Assembly: GCA_945861275.1 (NCBI GenBank) | Contig: CAMATZ010000035.1 | Coordinates: 1 to 64,000 of the forward strand | DNA length: 64,000 nt | Origin: Bordetella parapertussis | GTDB lineage: Bacteria; Pseudomonadota; Gammaproteobacteria; Burkholderiales; SG8-41 | Direction of reading: 5' to 3' | Shown here: positions 55,603-64,000 of the stretch, one piece after another | Layout of the letters: each line of letters starts with the position of its first letter | How positions within the stretch are numbered: the stretch's first letter is position 1 | The notes under the pieces: model-generated | Seen by the model: the letters and a program-made list of their open reading frames with translations, nothing else | The model's database searches: none | Told to the model about the DNA's origin: nothing | Position numbers and translations under genes: made by a program

Positions 55603-55725
55603 TATCTATGCTGTGCAGCGCGATGCGCTTGTCTTAGAATACGTCCACATTATCGAAGCATAACAACTGCGATCCGAGCGGCACGATGAGTCCGCATCAG
55701 AACTTCACCAAAAAGGAGCCCGATC

Positions 55726-57237
55726 ATGATGTCACCCGATGAGATAGCCAAACTGATTCCGGCGGAAACCGCCACATTCCGTTCGCCCATTCCGACGCAG
55801 CCGGTGTCGAGCGACGAATTTATGCCCGGCCCGCAATCCACGAAGCAGCGCGAGTTCGAAGCACGCGTGAAGCAGATCGGCTCCGAGCTGGCGAAGCATC
55901 AAGGCATATCGCGGCGCGCGTTTTTTCAGAGTGCCGCTGGCATGGCTGCCGCCTTCGTGGCGATGAACGAAACCTTTGGTCCCCTGTACGCGGTGAGCAA
56001 GGCCGAAGCCGCGACGCCGGAAATGGCCGATGAGCGCGCCAAAGCGTTGAAGGGCCAGTTCATCATGGACATGCACACGCACTTTCTGCGCGACGATACG
56101 CGGCTGTCAAACTTCGTGCGCTCGCGCGAAGCGGTGGGCAAGGCGTCGTGGAATCCCCTGCTCGTGGGCAAGCCGCAGACGCTGGAAGACCTGAAGTTCG
56201 CGAATTACTTCAAGGAAATTTACATGGACAGCGACACCAAGGTGGCGCTGATTTCGGGCTCCGGTTCGGAAGAGCCGCGCGACTGGTTCCTCACCAACGA
56301 AATGAAAGCCGCGACGCGCGCCGATGTGAACAAAAAAGCCGGCGCCAAACGCATGTTCTCGCACGCCATATTCATGCCGGGCACGCCGGGCTGGCTGGAA
56401 AAAGTCGACCGTGATTACGAAACCAACAAGCCTGATTCGTTCAAGGGCTACACCGTGGGTGACAACACCAACAAGCAACTGTCCAAGCATCCGTGGCATC
56501 TCGACGACGAAAAGCTGCTGTATCCGTTCTACGAGCGGCTGGTGAAATGGAGCAAGACCACGCCGAGCCTCGCCAATGTGTGCATTCACAAGGGTCTGTA
56601 TCCGCCCGCGACCACCAAGAATTTTCCGCATCTCCTGGATCATGCCGACGTGCGCGACGTGGCCAAGGCGGCGAAGGATTGGCCGCAACTGAACTTCGTC
56701 ATCTATCACTCGGCGTTTCGCTACACCGGCGGCGCCTGGCCCGTGGGCTGGGAACAATTCGAGAAAACCGGCCGCATCGACTGGGTCACGGATCTGTCGG
56801 AAATTCCCGCCAGGCATGGCGTGAAAAACATTTACGGCGATCTCGGCCAGATTTTCGCGCAAAGCACCATCGCCGAGCCGCGCCTGTGCGCGGCCATGCT
56901 CGGCCAGCTGGTCAAAGGCCTGGGCGCGGACCACGTGGTGTGGGGCTCTGACGCCATCTGGACCGGCGCGCCGCAATGGCAGATCGAGGCGATGCGCCGC
57001 CTGGAAATCCCCGAAGAAATGCAGAAGAAGCACGGTTTTGCGCCGCTCGGCGCCGCCGATGGCCCGGTCAAGAAAGGCATCTTCGGCGAGAACTCGGCGC
57101 GGCTGTATAACTTCACCGCCAAGCAGCGCGCCGCATTGGACAGCGATGTGGTTGCGGTGGCGAAAGCCAACTACGACAAATACGGCGAAGGGCGCACCAA
57201 TCTGCGTTATGGGTACATGCAGAAGCCGGCAGCGTAA
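55726..57237 (+). CDS. Amidohydrolase-family protein with internal Tat-like motif
   Basis: 503 residues. The amidohydrolase-2 type metal site is DMHTHF (His117, His119), with a later His in FVIYHSAF and Asp in VWGSDAIW. A twin-arginine-like motif SRRAFFQ (62-68) followed by a hydrophobic stretch ending in an Ala-rich site lies after a 60-residue N-terminal extension, unusual for a Tat signal. Shine-Dalgarno AAGGAG precedes the ATG pair (55726/55729). Neighbours suggest hydrolysis of a carboxylated ring or amide compound; the substrate is unknown. Confidence 0.85.
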   Translation: MMSPDEIAKLIPAETATFRSPIPTQPVSSDEFMPGPQSTKQREFEARVKQIGSELAKHQGISRRAFFQSAAGMAAAFVAMNETFGPLYAVSKAEAATPEMADERAKALKGQFIMDMHTHFLRDDTRLSNFVRSREAVGKASWNPLLVGKPQTLEDLKFANYFKEIYMDSDTKVALISGSGSEEPRDWFLTNEMKAATRADVNKKAGAKRMFSHAIFMPGTPGWLEKVDRDYETNKPDSFKGYTVGDNTNKQLSKHPWHLDDEKLLYPFYERLVKWSKTTPSLANVCIHKGLYPPATTKNFPHLLDHADVRDVAKAAKDWPQLNFVIYHSAFRYTGGAWPVGWEQFEKTGRIDWVTDLSEIPARHGVKNIYGDLGQIFAQSTIAEPRLCAAMLGQLVKGLGADHVVWGSDAIWTGAPQWQIEAMRRLEIPEEMQKKHGFAPLGAADGPVKKGIFGENSARLYNFTAKQRAALDSDVVAVAKANYDKYGEGRTNLRYGYMQKPAA

Positions 57238-57254
57238 GTTTTTCGGTTGAAGGT

Positions 57255-57288
57255 AAAATGGCGTCACCACTTGTGACGCCATTTTTTT
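57255..57288 (+). terminator. Rho-independent terminator
   Basis: AAAATGGCGTCA (57255-57266) pairs perfectly with TGACGCCATTTT (57274-57285), loop CCACTTG, followed by more T. It lies between the amidohydrolase and the cyclase-family gene, so they are probably separate transcripts or partly uncoupled. Confidence 0.9.
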
Positions 57289-57310
57289 GCTTCTTTTCAG
57301 GAGACTGTGC

Positions 57311-58279
57311 ATGACCCGCCGCTACGACGCCCAGAAATTTACCATCGCGCACCTGCGTGCCACTGCCGAGAAACTCAAGAACTGGGGCCGCTGGGGACCC
57401 GAAGACCAGATTGGCACGCTGAACTTCGTGACGCCGCAGGACATCATCGACGCCGCGCGTCTGGTGCGTAAAGGCAAAGTGTTTTCACTGGGCCTCAATT
57501 TCGACCGCATGGGTCCGCAAAAAGGCCTGTGGGGCAATCGTTTTAATCCGATCCATACCATGCTCGCCACCGGCACCGATGCGGTTGCCGGCAATCAGGA
57601 CAAGGGCGGACTGCGCTACGCCGACGACATGGTGTCGCTGCCGCTGCAGTGCGGCACGCAGTGGGACGCGCTGGGGCATATTTTTTACGACGACAAAATG
57701 TGGAACGGCTACGACGCGAAACTCGTCGATACCAACGGCGCGCAGAAAAACGGCATCCATAAAACCCGCGACAAGATGGCCGGGCGCGGCGTGCTACTCG
57801 ACATGGCGCGGCACCTGGGCAAGGCATATCTCGCCGATGGCGAAGCCATCACCAACGACGATCTCGATGCCTGCGCTCAAGCGCAAGGTGTTGCCATCAA
57901 GCGCGGCGATTTTGTGATTGTGCGCACCGGGCAAATGGAACAGCGCCTGCAGGCGGGCGAGTGGGGCGGCTATGCCGGCGGTGACGCGCCGGGTCTCGCG
58001 TTCGAAACGGCGGAGTGGATACACAAAAAAGAAATTGCCGCGATCTGCACCGACACCTGGGGCTGCGAAGTGCGGCCCAATGAGACCGACGATGCCTCGC
58101 AGCCGTGGCACTGGATTGTCATTCCGATGATGGGGCTGACGATGGGGGAGATTTTTTACCTTAAAGACTTGGCGGACGATTGCGCGACGGACAAGGTGTA
58201 TGAGTTTTTCTTCTGCGGGCCGCCGCTGCCGATCACGCGGGCGGTGGGGTCGCCGATTAACCCGCAGGCGATCAAGTAG
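57311..58279 (+). CDS. Cyclase-family (kynurenine formamidase-like) protein with altered metal motif
   Basis: 322 residues from the ATG with CAGGAGA Shine-Dalgarno. It has the cyclase/KynB-type fold pattern: an N-terminal NWGRWGPEDQIGTLNFVTP, then the motif position QCGTQWDALGH (113-123). The family consensus is HxGTHxDxxxH; here two His ligands are Gln while Asp119 and His123 remain. Late motifs are RGDFVIVRTG and ICTDTWGCEVRPNET. Probably a hydrolase acting with the adjacent genes; metal use may differ. Confidence 0.85.
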   Translation: MTRRYDAQKFTIAHLRATAEKLKNWGRWGPEDQIGTLNFVTPQDIIDAARLVRKGKVFSLGLNFDRMGPQKGLWGNRFNPIHTMLATGTDAVAGNQDKGGLRYADDMVSLPLQCGTQWDALGHIFYDDKMWNGYDAKLVDTNGAQKNGIHKTRDKMAGRGVLLDMARHLGKAYLADGEAITNDDLDACAQAQGVAIKRGDFVIVRTGQMEQRLQAGEWGGYAGGDAPGLAFETAEWIHKKEIAAICTDTWGCEVRPNETDDASQPWHWIVIPMMGLTMGEIFYLKDLADDCATDKVYEFFFCGPPLPITRAVGSPINPQAIK

Positions 58280-58300
58280 AACATCAACTTCGCCGGGGTA

Positions 58301-58358
58301 GTAGCGTGCGCCATGCGCACGGAGCCGATGGTTGAAACGCGCGCACAGCGCACGCTAC
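58301..58358. repeat. GTAGCGTGCGC inverted repeat
   Basis: GTAGCGTGCG (58301-58310) and CGCACGCTAC (58349-58358) are perfect complements with GCGCAC units inside. It is a single copy, in the convergent gap between the cyclase and the dehydrogenase genes. Confidence 0.7.
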
Positions 58359-58413
58359 TTGCTGGCCGTTACGGGGATTTTAGCGTGAGCACGAGCGTTT
58401 TGCCCGCCCGCAA

Positions 58414-59301
58414 TCAGTTTGTGGGTTTCCTGCGGCGTATCTCTTCGATTACAGCCGAGTTGTCGAGATCACCTTCTCCTGCCGCGACACACCCGTCAAC
58501 GATGCTGACGTAGGTCTCGGCCAGCGGTAATCCCTGGCCGCGCGCTTTTGCCTGTTCGAGCATGAGCAGAAAATCCTTGCGGCTTTGGGTGACAAAGCCG
58601 TGCGGGGTGAAATCGCCGCTGACCATTTTCGGGCCTTTGATGTCCATTACCTGTGACTGAGCGGCGGATTCTCTTGCGACTTTCAAAAATGCCCCGGGGT
58701 CAAGGCCCAGCTTTTGCGCGAACACCAAACCTTCGGCTAACGCGGCGCGGTTCACGCCCAAGATCAAATTGATGGCGAGTTTGGCGCGCCCGCCGTTGCC
58801 GGCTGCGCCCAGGTGATGGCGGCGCGGGCAGATGGCATCCAATACCTCTTTGGCGGCTTCGGCGGCTGCCGGGTCGCCGCCGATCATGCCCAGCGCGTCG
58901 CCATGTTCGGTTTGCTGGCTGGTGCCGGAGACCGGGGCTTCAACGTAGCGCACTTTGTTCGCGGGCGTGCGCGCATAAAGTTTTGCAATGCGGTCCGGGT
59001 CGCAGGTGCTGACACATAACGCGATGATCGGCGCTTTGCCTGCGGGCAACGATGCGACCAGCGCAGCTACCGTTTCTTCCACTTGATCGGTGTTGAATAC
59101 CGCCAGCACGACTTTGTGGCAATGACGCGCGATTTCTTCGACCGATGTCGCCGCTCTGCCGCCAATCTTGACCAGCGCATCGAGCTTTTGCGGGTCTACG
59201 TCATAGCCCAACAGTTCGAGCCCCGCCGCGCGCATGCGTTTGGCGCAGGCCATGCCCATCAAGCCGATGCCGATGAGACCGATGGGTGTGGTGTTGCTCA
59301 T
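58414..59301 (-). CDS. Beta-hydroxyacid dehydrogenase (3-hydroxyisobutyrate type)
   Basis: 295 residues. The Rossmann motif is GLIGIGLMGMACAKRM, the substrate-binding region is VEAPVSGTSQQTEHGD and the catalytic Lys is in GNGGRAKLAINLIL. It oxidises a beta-hydroxyacid with NAD(P). It faces the amidohydrolase/cyclase genes from the opposite strand and could act on a product of that module, which is inference. Confidence 0.88.
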   Translation of the reverse strand: MSNTTPIGLIGIGLMGMACAKRMRAAGLELLGYDVDPQKLDALVKIGGRAATSVEEIARHCHKVVLAVFNTDQVEETVAALVASLPAGKAPIIALCVSTCDPDRIAKLYARTPANKVRYVEAPVSGTSQQTEHGDALGMIGGDPAAAEAAKEVLDAICPRRHHLGAAGNGGRAKLAINLILGVNRAALAEGLVFAQKLGLDPGAFLKVARESAAQSQVMDIKGPKMVSGDFTPHGFVTQSRKDFLLMLEQAKARGQGLPLAETYVSIVDGCVAAGEGDLDNSAVIEEIRRRKPTN

Positions 59302-59349
59302 GGCATTTTCGCCACCGGTTTCACGAAAATTGATTGGCGCTGCGTTTCC

Positions 59350-59718
59350 CTAATTTTTCTCCGGCACCAATAGATTAGAGCAAGCTTCCGCGACGTTGTT
59401 CTGCGGTTCCTTCTCGCCGGGCATGGTGGCAAATCCAGCCTTGGCCAACACGCCGCTACGAGACCACCGTTCTGTTTTCTGTAGTTCAGCCAGCCGCTCG
59501 GGAAGATTCGCTGCACTATTGAATTGCACCGCGCAAATTTTGGCAAGCGCGGTGGCCACAGCAGCGTTAGCCTGTCCCTTAGCGAGCCTTTCTGCGGCGC
59601 CGGGTGCCTTCCACCCGACCAGTTCGAACCCTATCCATGCCAGCAGCAACGCGCCTGCAAGTACGCCCAGGAGAAAGGGTTTTGTATCCTTGTGCATTGC
59701 CGGTATCTTGAAAGCCAT
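59350..59718 (-). CDS. Small membrane-anchored hypothetical protein
   Basis: 122 residues from the ATG at 59718 (AAAGGA upstream). A membrane segment (FLLGVLAGALLLAWIGFELV, about residues 15-34) is followed by a soluble alpha-helical part with two Cys (KICAVQF, EACSNLL). No family was recognised. It lies 48 bp upstream of the dehydrogenase on the same strand. Confidence 0.6.
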   Translation of the reverse strand: MAFKIPAMHKDTKPFLLGVLAGALLLAWIGFELVGWKAPGAAERLAKGQANAAVATALAKICAVQFNSAANLPERLAELQKTERWSRSGVLAKAGFATMPGEKEPQNNVAEACSNLLVPEKN

Positions 59719-59890
59719 GACAGTTCCTTTCGCTTTAGAGGAAGTCCCCCTGTGAGTCATAGTAGGCTAGTACTGCAAGGTTAGGGAAAACTTGTAATGG
59801 GTGCTCAACGGCGCGCGCTTCCGCAGCCGGAGCAGCGCAGCCGGCAACCTAAGCAAGTGATTCGCAAGGCAATTGCGCTCGTGCCGCAGG

Positions 59891-59896
59891 TATAAT
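59891..59896 (+). promoter_or_regulatory. tRNA-Thr promoter -10 box
   Basis: A perfect TATAAT, followed by a GC-rich discriminator (GCGCCGC), typical of stringently controlled stable-RNA promoters. It lies 10 bp before the tRNA. No strong -35 is seen at normal spacing. Confidence 0.6.
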
Positions 59897-59906
59897 GCGC
59901 CGCTGC

Positions 59907-59981
<75 letters not shown>

Positions 59982-60010
59982 GCCCGCCGCGTGAACCCTA
60001 TTAAAAAATT

Positions 60011-60028
60011 AATAAAAACAAATAGTTA
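60011..60028 (+). repeat. 18-bp AT-rich motif, site 6
   Basis: AATAAAAACAAATAGTTA, identical to the site at 55585. TATAAT follows at 60032-60037, so here the motif covers the -35 region of a possible promoter for the Gld-like operon. A stem-loop CCGTGGT (60111-60117)/ACCACGG (60128-60134) lies in the leader. Confidence 0.45.
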
Positions 60029-60162
60029 CGTTATAATCACACAAGGGTTCTGGGTAACGCTGGAATGAAAATGCTGGTAGTTGTGCTGATGTAAGTGGAT
60101 GAACCAAAAACCGTGGTGAGGGTCTTTACCACGGGACAAAAACTGCCTGAGGAGAAGTTGAA

Positions 60163-61122
60163 GTGATCAAGGTTGAAAACCTATGCAAGAACTTTGGCGC
60201 CAAGATCGCGGTTAACGACGTGTCTTTCACGGTCGAACGTGGCGAGGTGCTCGGGTTTCTCGGGCCCAACGGCGCGGGAAAATCCACCACCATGCGCATG
60301 ATTACCGGCTACTACCCGCCGACATCGGGCCGGGTCACGGTCGGCGGCTTCGACATTATGGAAAAGCCGATTGAGGCCAAACGCCTGATCGGTTATCTGC
60401 CTGAGAATGCGCCGGGCTATGCGGATATGACGGTACGCGGCTTTTTGAGTTTTGCGGCGGAACTGCGTGGCTTGCATGGCGATGCGCGCAAGAAGGCCGT
60501 GCATCACGCGGTGGAGATGTGTTCTTTGGAGAACGTTCTGTATCAGACCATCGATACCTTGTCCAAGGGCTACAAACACCGCACTTGCCTTGCGCAATCG
60601 CTGGTGCATGATCCGGAAGTGCTGATCATGGATGAGCCTACGGACGGACTCGACCCGAACCAGAAGCACGAGGTACGCGGCCTTATCCGCCGCATGGCCT
60701 CCACCAAGGCAATCATCTTTTCGACGCATATTCTTGAGGAAGTCGAAGAAACCTGCACGCGCGCGATCATCATCGACCGCGGCATCATCGTCGCGAACGG
60801 CACCCCGGCGGAATTGAAGGCGCGTTCCGACATGGCGGGCGCGGTGCATGTGCAGACTGCCGGTGTGGCGGGCGCGGCATTGCTGGAGCACCTGAATGGC
60901 GTCGCGGGCGTGGTGCGCACCGAAGTGATTGCGGAGGCCAACGGCCGCGTCGAGGCCCGCGCCTTTCCGGACAAGAGCAATCGCAATCTCAACCTGACAC
61001 GGGCGATTGCCGAGCTGGCGGCACAACAGCACTGGCAGTTGGATGAGATTCACACCGAAACCGGGCGCCTTGACGAAGTGTTCCGCGCCATAACGCTCCC
61101 CGATACCGTGAAGGCCGCCTGA
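60163..61122 (+). CDS. Gld-like ABC transporter ATP-binding protein
   Basis: 319 residues, GTG start with GAGGAG upstream. Walker A GPNGAGKST, signature LSKGYKHRT, Walker B VLIMDEPTDGLDP and H-loop FSTHILEEVEE, plus a C-terminal regulatory extension. It resembles GldA/NosF-type ATPases. With the next three genes it forms the conserved ATPase-permease-GldG-DUF4340 set found outside gliding bacteria; the substrate is not established. Confidence 0.9.
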   Translation: MIKVENLCKNFGAKIAVNDVSFTVERGEVLGFLGPNGAGKSTTMRMITGYYPPTSGRVTVGGFDIMEKPIEAKRLIGYLPENAPGYADMTVRGFLSFAAELRGLHGDARKKAVHHAVEMCSLENVLYQTIDTLSKGYKHRTCLAQSLVHDPEVLIMDEPTDGLDPNQKHEVRGLIRRMASTKAIIFSTHILEEVEETCTRAIIIDRGIIVANGTPAELKARSDMAGAVHVQTAGVAGAALLEHLNGVAGVVRTEVIAEANGRVEARAFPDKSNRNLNLTRAIAELAAQQHWQLDEIHTETGRLDEVFRAITLPDTVKAA

Positions 61123-61124
61123 TC

Positions 61125-61868
61125 ATGAGTGCCTGGAATAACATCAAAGCCATTATGAAACGCGAGCTCGGCGGGTATTTCACCTCGCCCATTGCTTACG
61201 TGTTTTTGATTATCTTTTTGCTGCTGACGGGTTTTTTCACCTTCACCATCGGCAATTTCTTCGAGCGCGGCGAGGCCTCGCTGGTGTCGTTTTTCACCTG
61301 GCACCCGTGGCTGTATCTGTTTCTGGTGCCCGCGGTCGGCATGCGGCTGTGGTCGGAAGAACGCCGCCTCGGCACCATGGAATTGCTGCTCACCATGCCA
61401 CTGACTACATGGCAGGCCATCGTCGGCAAGTTTCTCGCATCGTGGGTGTTTCTCGGGCTGGCGCTGGTGCTGACATTCCCGGTGTGGATCACGGTGAATT
61501 GGCTGGGCGCGCCGGACAACGGCATCATTCTCGCCGGCTACGCCGGCAGCCTGTTCCTGGCGGGTTCGTATCTGGCGATCAGTTGCATGACTTCCGCCCT
61601 CACGCGCAATCAGGTGATCAGTTTTATTCTGTCGGTGATGATCTGCCTGTTCCTGATTCTGGCAGGGTATACGCCAGTGACCGATTTGCTGACGCGCTTC
61701 GCCAACCCGGTGGTGGTGGACATCATCGCCTCGTTTTCCGTGATGACGCACTTCGAGGGTTTTCAGCGCGGTGTGATCGATCTGCGTGACTTGTTGTTTT
61801 TTGCCTCGGTGATCGGCTTCGCGCTGTTTACCACCGGCGTGATTATTCGCAGCCAGCGGGCGGGATAG
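61125..61868 (+). CDS. Gld-like ABC-2 permease (GldF type)
   Basis: 247 residues, about six membrane segments. The N-terminus IKAIMKRELGGYFTSPIAYV and the segment ERRLGTMELLLTMPLTTWQA are typical of GldF-like ABC-2 permeases. It starts 2 bp after the ATPase stop and is followed by the GldG-like gene. Confidence 0.9.
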   Translation: MSAWNNIKAIMKRELGGYFTSPIAYVFLIIFLLLTGFFTFTIGNFFERGEASLVSFFTWHPWLYLFLVPAVGMRLWSEERRLGTMELLLTMPLTTWQAIVGKFLASWVFLGLALVLTFPVWITVNWLGAPDNGIILAGYAGSLFLAGSYLAISCMTSALTRNQVISFILSVMICLFLILAGYTPVTDLLTRFANPVVVDIIASFSVMTHFEGFQRGVIDLRDLLFFASVIGFALFTTGVIIRSQRAG

Positions 61869-61882
61869 GGAGAAAATGAGTG

Positions 61883-63796
61883 ATGAAAAAAAGTAATCTC
61901 GATTCCTTGTTGTATTCCGCCGGCGGCCTGGTGCTGCTGGCGATCATTCTGATTGCCGGAAACTTTTTGTTCGGCACGTTCAAGGCGCGCGTCGATTTGA
62001 CCCAGGGCAGCGTGTACACGTTGTCGCCAGGGACCCGCGCGATCCTGAGCAAGCTCGAAGCGCCGGTGAAAATCCGCTATTACTACACGCAGGGCGGCAA
62101 CACCGTGCCGGTGGGTCTGAAGACTTTTGCGAAACGTGTCGAGGACCTGCTCGCCGAATACAAAGCGGCGTCGGGGGGCAAAGTAGTGATCGAGAAATTC
62201 AACCCCGAACCCGATTCGGATGCCGAGGAATCCGCGGCACTCGACAACGTCGAAGCCCAGCAGACCAACACCGGCGAGAAGTTTTACCTGGGTCTCGCGG
62301 TGTCGTTCCTCGACAAGAAAGAAGCGATACCCGTGCTGTCGGCGGACCGCGAGCGGCTGCTGGAATACGATCTCACCAGCAAAATCTCGCAGGTCACGCA
62401 GGCGAAAAAACCGGTGATCGGTTTGATGGCGGGTTTGCCGGTGCTGGGCCGCTCGCTTAACCCGATGACCAAGCAGCAACCCACCGAGCCATGGGTGCTG
62501 GGTTCGGAATTGAAGCGCACCTTTGAAGTGAAAAAGATCGAACTCGATGCCAAGAAAATCGATGACGACGTCAAAGTGCTGCTGGTGATTCATCCGAAAA
62601 ACATCACCGAGGAAGCCGAGTACGCTATCGATCAATTCGTGCTGCGCGGCGGCAAACTGGTGGCGTTCGTTGATCCGTATGCCTATTTCGATCAGCAGCC
62701 CGACATGCAAAATCCGTTCGGCGGCAATCAGGCGGGCGGTTCCGCGCTCTATAACCTGTTCAAGGGCTGGGGCGTGGAGATGGACGGCGGCAAAGTAATT
62801 GCCGACATGACGTTTCCCAGTGGTTCAGGCCCGCGTTTGCTGCCGACCCTGCTTATGCTCACCAACGACGCCTTCAACATGGACGATATCGTGATGAGCC
62901 AGGTGGGTACCATGCTGGTGCCGTTTGGCGGCACCTTCAAGGGCAAGCTGGCGGAAGGTTTGAAGCAATCGGTGCTGATACACTCGTCGAAAAATGCGAT
63001 GCCGGTGGATTTGATTATCGCCACCCTGTCGGGCGAGCCTTCCACACGCGGCTTCCAGCCCACGGGTCAGGAAGAGCCGATCGCGATACGCCTCAGCGGC
63101 AAATTTAAATCGGCTTTCCCCAATGGTGAACCGGTGCCGCAGCAGCAGGCAGCGAAAAAAGGTGATCCCTTGGTGCCACCGCCACCGTCTTCGGGTAAGC
63201 ATATGCGCGAAGCCCCAGCAGAAAATTCCGTGGTGCTGGTGGCGGACGTCGACATGCTTACCGACGGTGCAGCAGTTGAGGTGCAGGACGTATTCGGCCA
63301 AAAAGTGGTGGTGCCGCGCAATGGCAACCTGGCTTTTGCACAGAGCCTGGTCGAGCAACTCGCCGGCGATCAACATCTGATGACGCTGCGCAGCCGCGCC
63401 GCGTTCAGCAAGCCGCTGACGGTGTTGCGGCAGATGGAAGCGCAGGCGCAGCAGGTCTATCTGGGCAAGATCAAAGGCCTCGAAGATGGTTTGAACAAGA
63501 CCACGGAAAATCTTCAGGCGCTGCAAAAAGGCCGTACCGGAACTGGCACCGCGGCCACGGCCACGGCGGTATTGACACCGGAGCAGCAAGTGGAGATAGA
63601 AAACTTCCGCAAGAAAGCCAATGAGACACGCAAGGAACTCAAGGAGTTGCGCAAGAACCTGCGGGTGGACACCGACCGGCTTGAACTGTGGACCAAGGTG
63701 GTCAACATAGGCGCGATACCGCTGCTGGTGGCGATACTCGGCCTGCTGCTGGCGCTGGCCAAACGCCGCAAAATCAGAGTGGCGGTGGCAGCATGA
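61883..63796 (+). CDS. GldG-like ABC auxiliary protein
   Basis: 637 residues. An N-terminal membrane segment is followed by VDLTQGSVYTLSPGTRAILS, the GldG/IFT52-like domain (KAASGGKVVIEKFNPEPDSD; VIGLMAGLPVLGRS; LVAFVDPYAYFDQQ), a coiled-coil (about residues 520-600) and a C-terminal membrane segment before KRRKIRVAVAA. Its stop overlaps the ATG of the next gene. A periplasmic substrate-handling role is inferred from topology. Confidence 0.9.
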   Translation: MKKSNLDSLLYSAGGLVLLAIILIAGNFLFGTFKARVDLTQGSVYTLSPGTRAILSKLEAPVKIRYYYTQGGNTVPVGLKTFAKRVEDLLAEYKAASGGKVVIEKFNPEPDSDAEESAALDNVEAQQTNTGEKFYLGLAVSFLDKKEAIPVLSADRERLLEYDLTSKISQVTQAKKPVIGLMAGLPVLGRSLNPMTKQQPTEPWVLGSELKRTFEVKKIELDAKKIDDDVKVLLVIHPKNITEEAEYAIDQFVLRGGKLVAFVDPYAYFDQQPDMQNPFGGNQAGGSALYNLFKGWGVEMDGGKVIADMTFPSGSGPRLLPTLLMLTNDAFNMDDIVMSQVGTMLVPFGGTFKGKLAEGLKQSVLIHSSKNAMPVDLIIATLSGEPSTRGFQPTGQEEPIAIRLSGKFKSAFPNGEPVPQQQAAKKGDPLVPPPPSSGKHMREAPAENSVVLVADVDMLTDGAAVEVQDVFGQKVVVPRNGNLAFAQSLVEQLAGDQHLMTLRSRAAFSKPLTVLRQMEAQAQQVYLGKIKGLEDGLNKTTENLQALQKGRTGTGTAATATAVLTPEQQVEIENFRKKANETRKELKELRKNLRVDTDRLELWTKVVNIGAIPLLVAILGLLLALAKRRKIRVAVAA

Positions 63797-64000
63797 ACCG
63801 CAAACAGTTTCTGATCCTGCTGGTGGCAGTCGCCGTGCTCGGCGGCGCCGGGCTGGCGATGTTCTGGCAGGAGCTTTCCGGCTACAAGGAAAGCGGCGCC
63901 AGGATCGGCGCGAAAGTGCTGCCCCAACTGAAGGCGGCGGACGCCACGGAAATTCGTTTGAAGGACGCCAAAAACGAAGTCACTCTGGTGAGCAAAGGCG
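63793..64000 (+). CDS. DUF4340-type protein, 3' end outside window
   Basis: The first 69 codons are visible. An N-terminal membrane segment (QFLILLVAVAVLGGAGLAMF) is followed by GARIGAKVLPQLKAADATEI, a pattern of DUF4340 proteins that always follow GldG-like genes. ATG overlaps the gldG-like stop (ATGA). It is cut by the window end, not by mutation. Confidence 0.8.
   Translation, partial: MNRKQFLILLVAVAVLGGAGLAMFWQELSGYKESGARIGAKVLPQLKAADATEIRLKDAKNEVTLVSKG

Overview
The window is about 64 kb of a GC-rich betaproteobacterial chromosome. Several conserved betaproteobacterial gene blocks show this: kdsD-kdsC-lptCAB-rpoN-hpf-ptsN-hprK-rapZ, mlaFEDCB-bolA-murA-hisGDCBHAFIE-tatABC-htrA, and petABC-sspAB. 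Three Bug/TctC-type solute-binding proteins point towards Burkholderiales or a neighbouring lineage. No species call is possible from sequence reading alone.

Layout. 1-7.1 kb: an inverted-repeat element, tRNA-Gly(UCC), asmA whose C-terminus is frameshifted into mutY, an orphan membrane histidine kinase, and an orphan ABC-2 permease with a membrane-anchored partner. 7.1-9.8 kb: a small accessory island. It holds a prepilin-like gene, an attC-like site, an antitoxin-like gene with a truncated retropepsin-like gene, a decayed second copy of the prepilin gene, an orphan TacA-type antitoxin beside a broken TacT toxin, and two kinds of MITE-like element flanked by perfect 9-bp target-site duplications. 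9.9-18.3 kb: Kdo synthesis, LPS transport, sigma-54 and the nitrogen-PTS branch, ending in a Lon-substrate-domain protein. 18.3-32.4 kb, minus strand: a ten-gene MSHA/type II-like pilus or secretion cluster (secretin, AAA and traffic ATPases, platform proteins, prepilin-like subunits) headed by a sigma-54-dependent response regulator. 32.4-35.3 kb, minus: two Bug-type binding proteins and an orphan ABC ATPase. 35.4-49 kb, plus: phospholipid transport (Mla), BolA, MurA, the whole his operon and the Tat translocase, followed by a minus-strand HtrA protease. 50.5-54.5 kb: the cytochrome bc1 complex and SspA/SspB. 54.6-59.7 kb: a probable catabolic module (Bug protein, Tat-like amidohydrolase, cyclase-family protein, beta-hydroxyacid dehydrogenase). 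59.9-64 kb: tRNA-Thr(UGU) and a Gld-like ABC system cut off by the window end.

The genes are mostly housekeeping and tightly packed, with many 1-20 bp overlaps. What stands out is the dense non-coding repeat content: 150-bp and 184-bp MITE-like elements, three CACCGCAAAGACGCAAA-type inverted repeats, six heptad-like inverted repeat blocks placed directly behind stop codons in the his/tat/pet/ssp region, and an 18-bp AT-rich motif seen six times. An orphan kinase, an orphan sigma-54 regulator, an orphan ABC ATPase and an orphan ABC permease lie at opposite ends of the first half of the window and may be parts of one formerly contiguous module. No transposase, phage, CRISPR array or integrase gene was seen.
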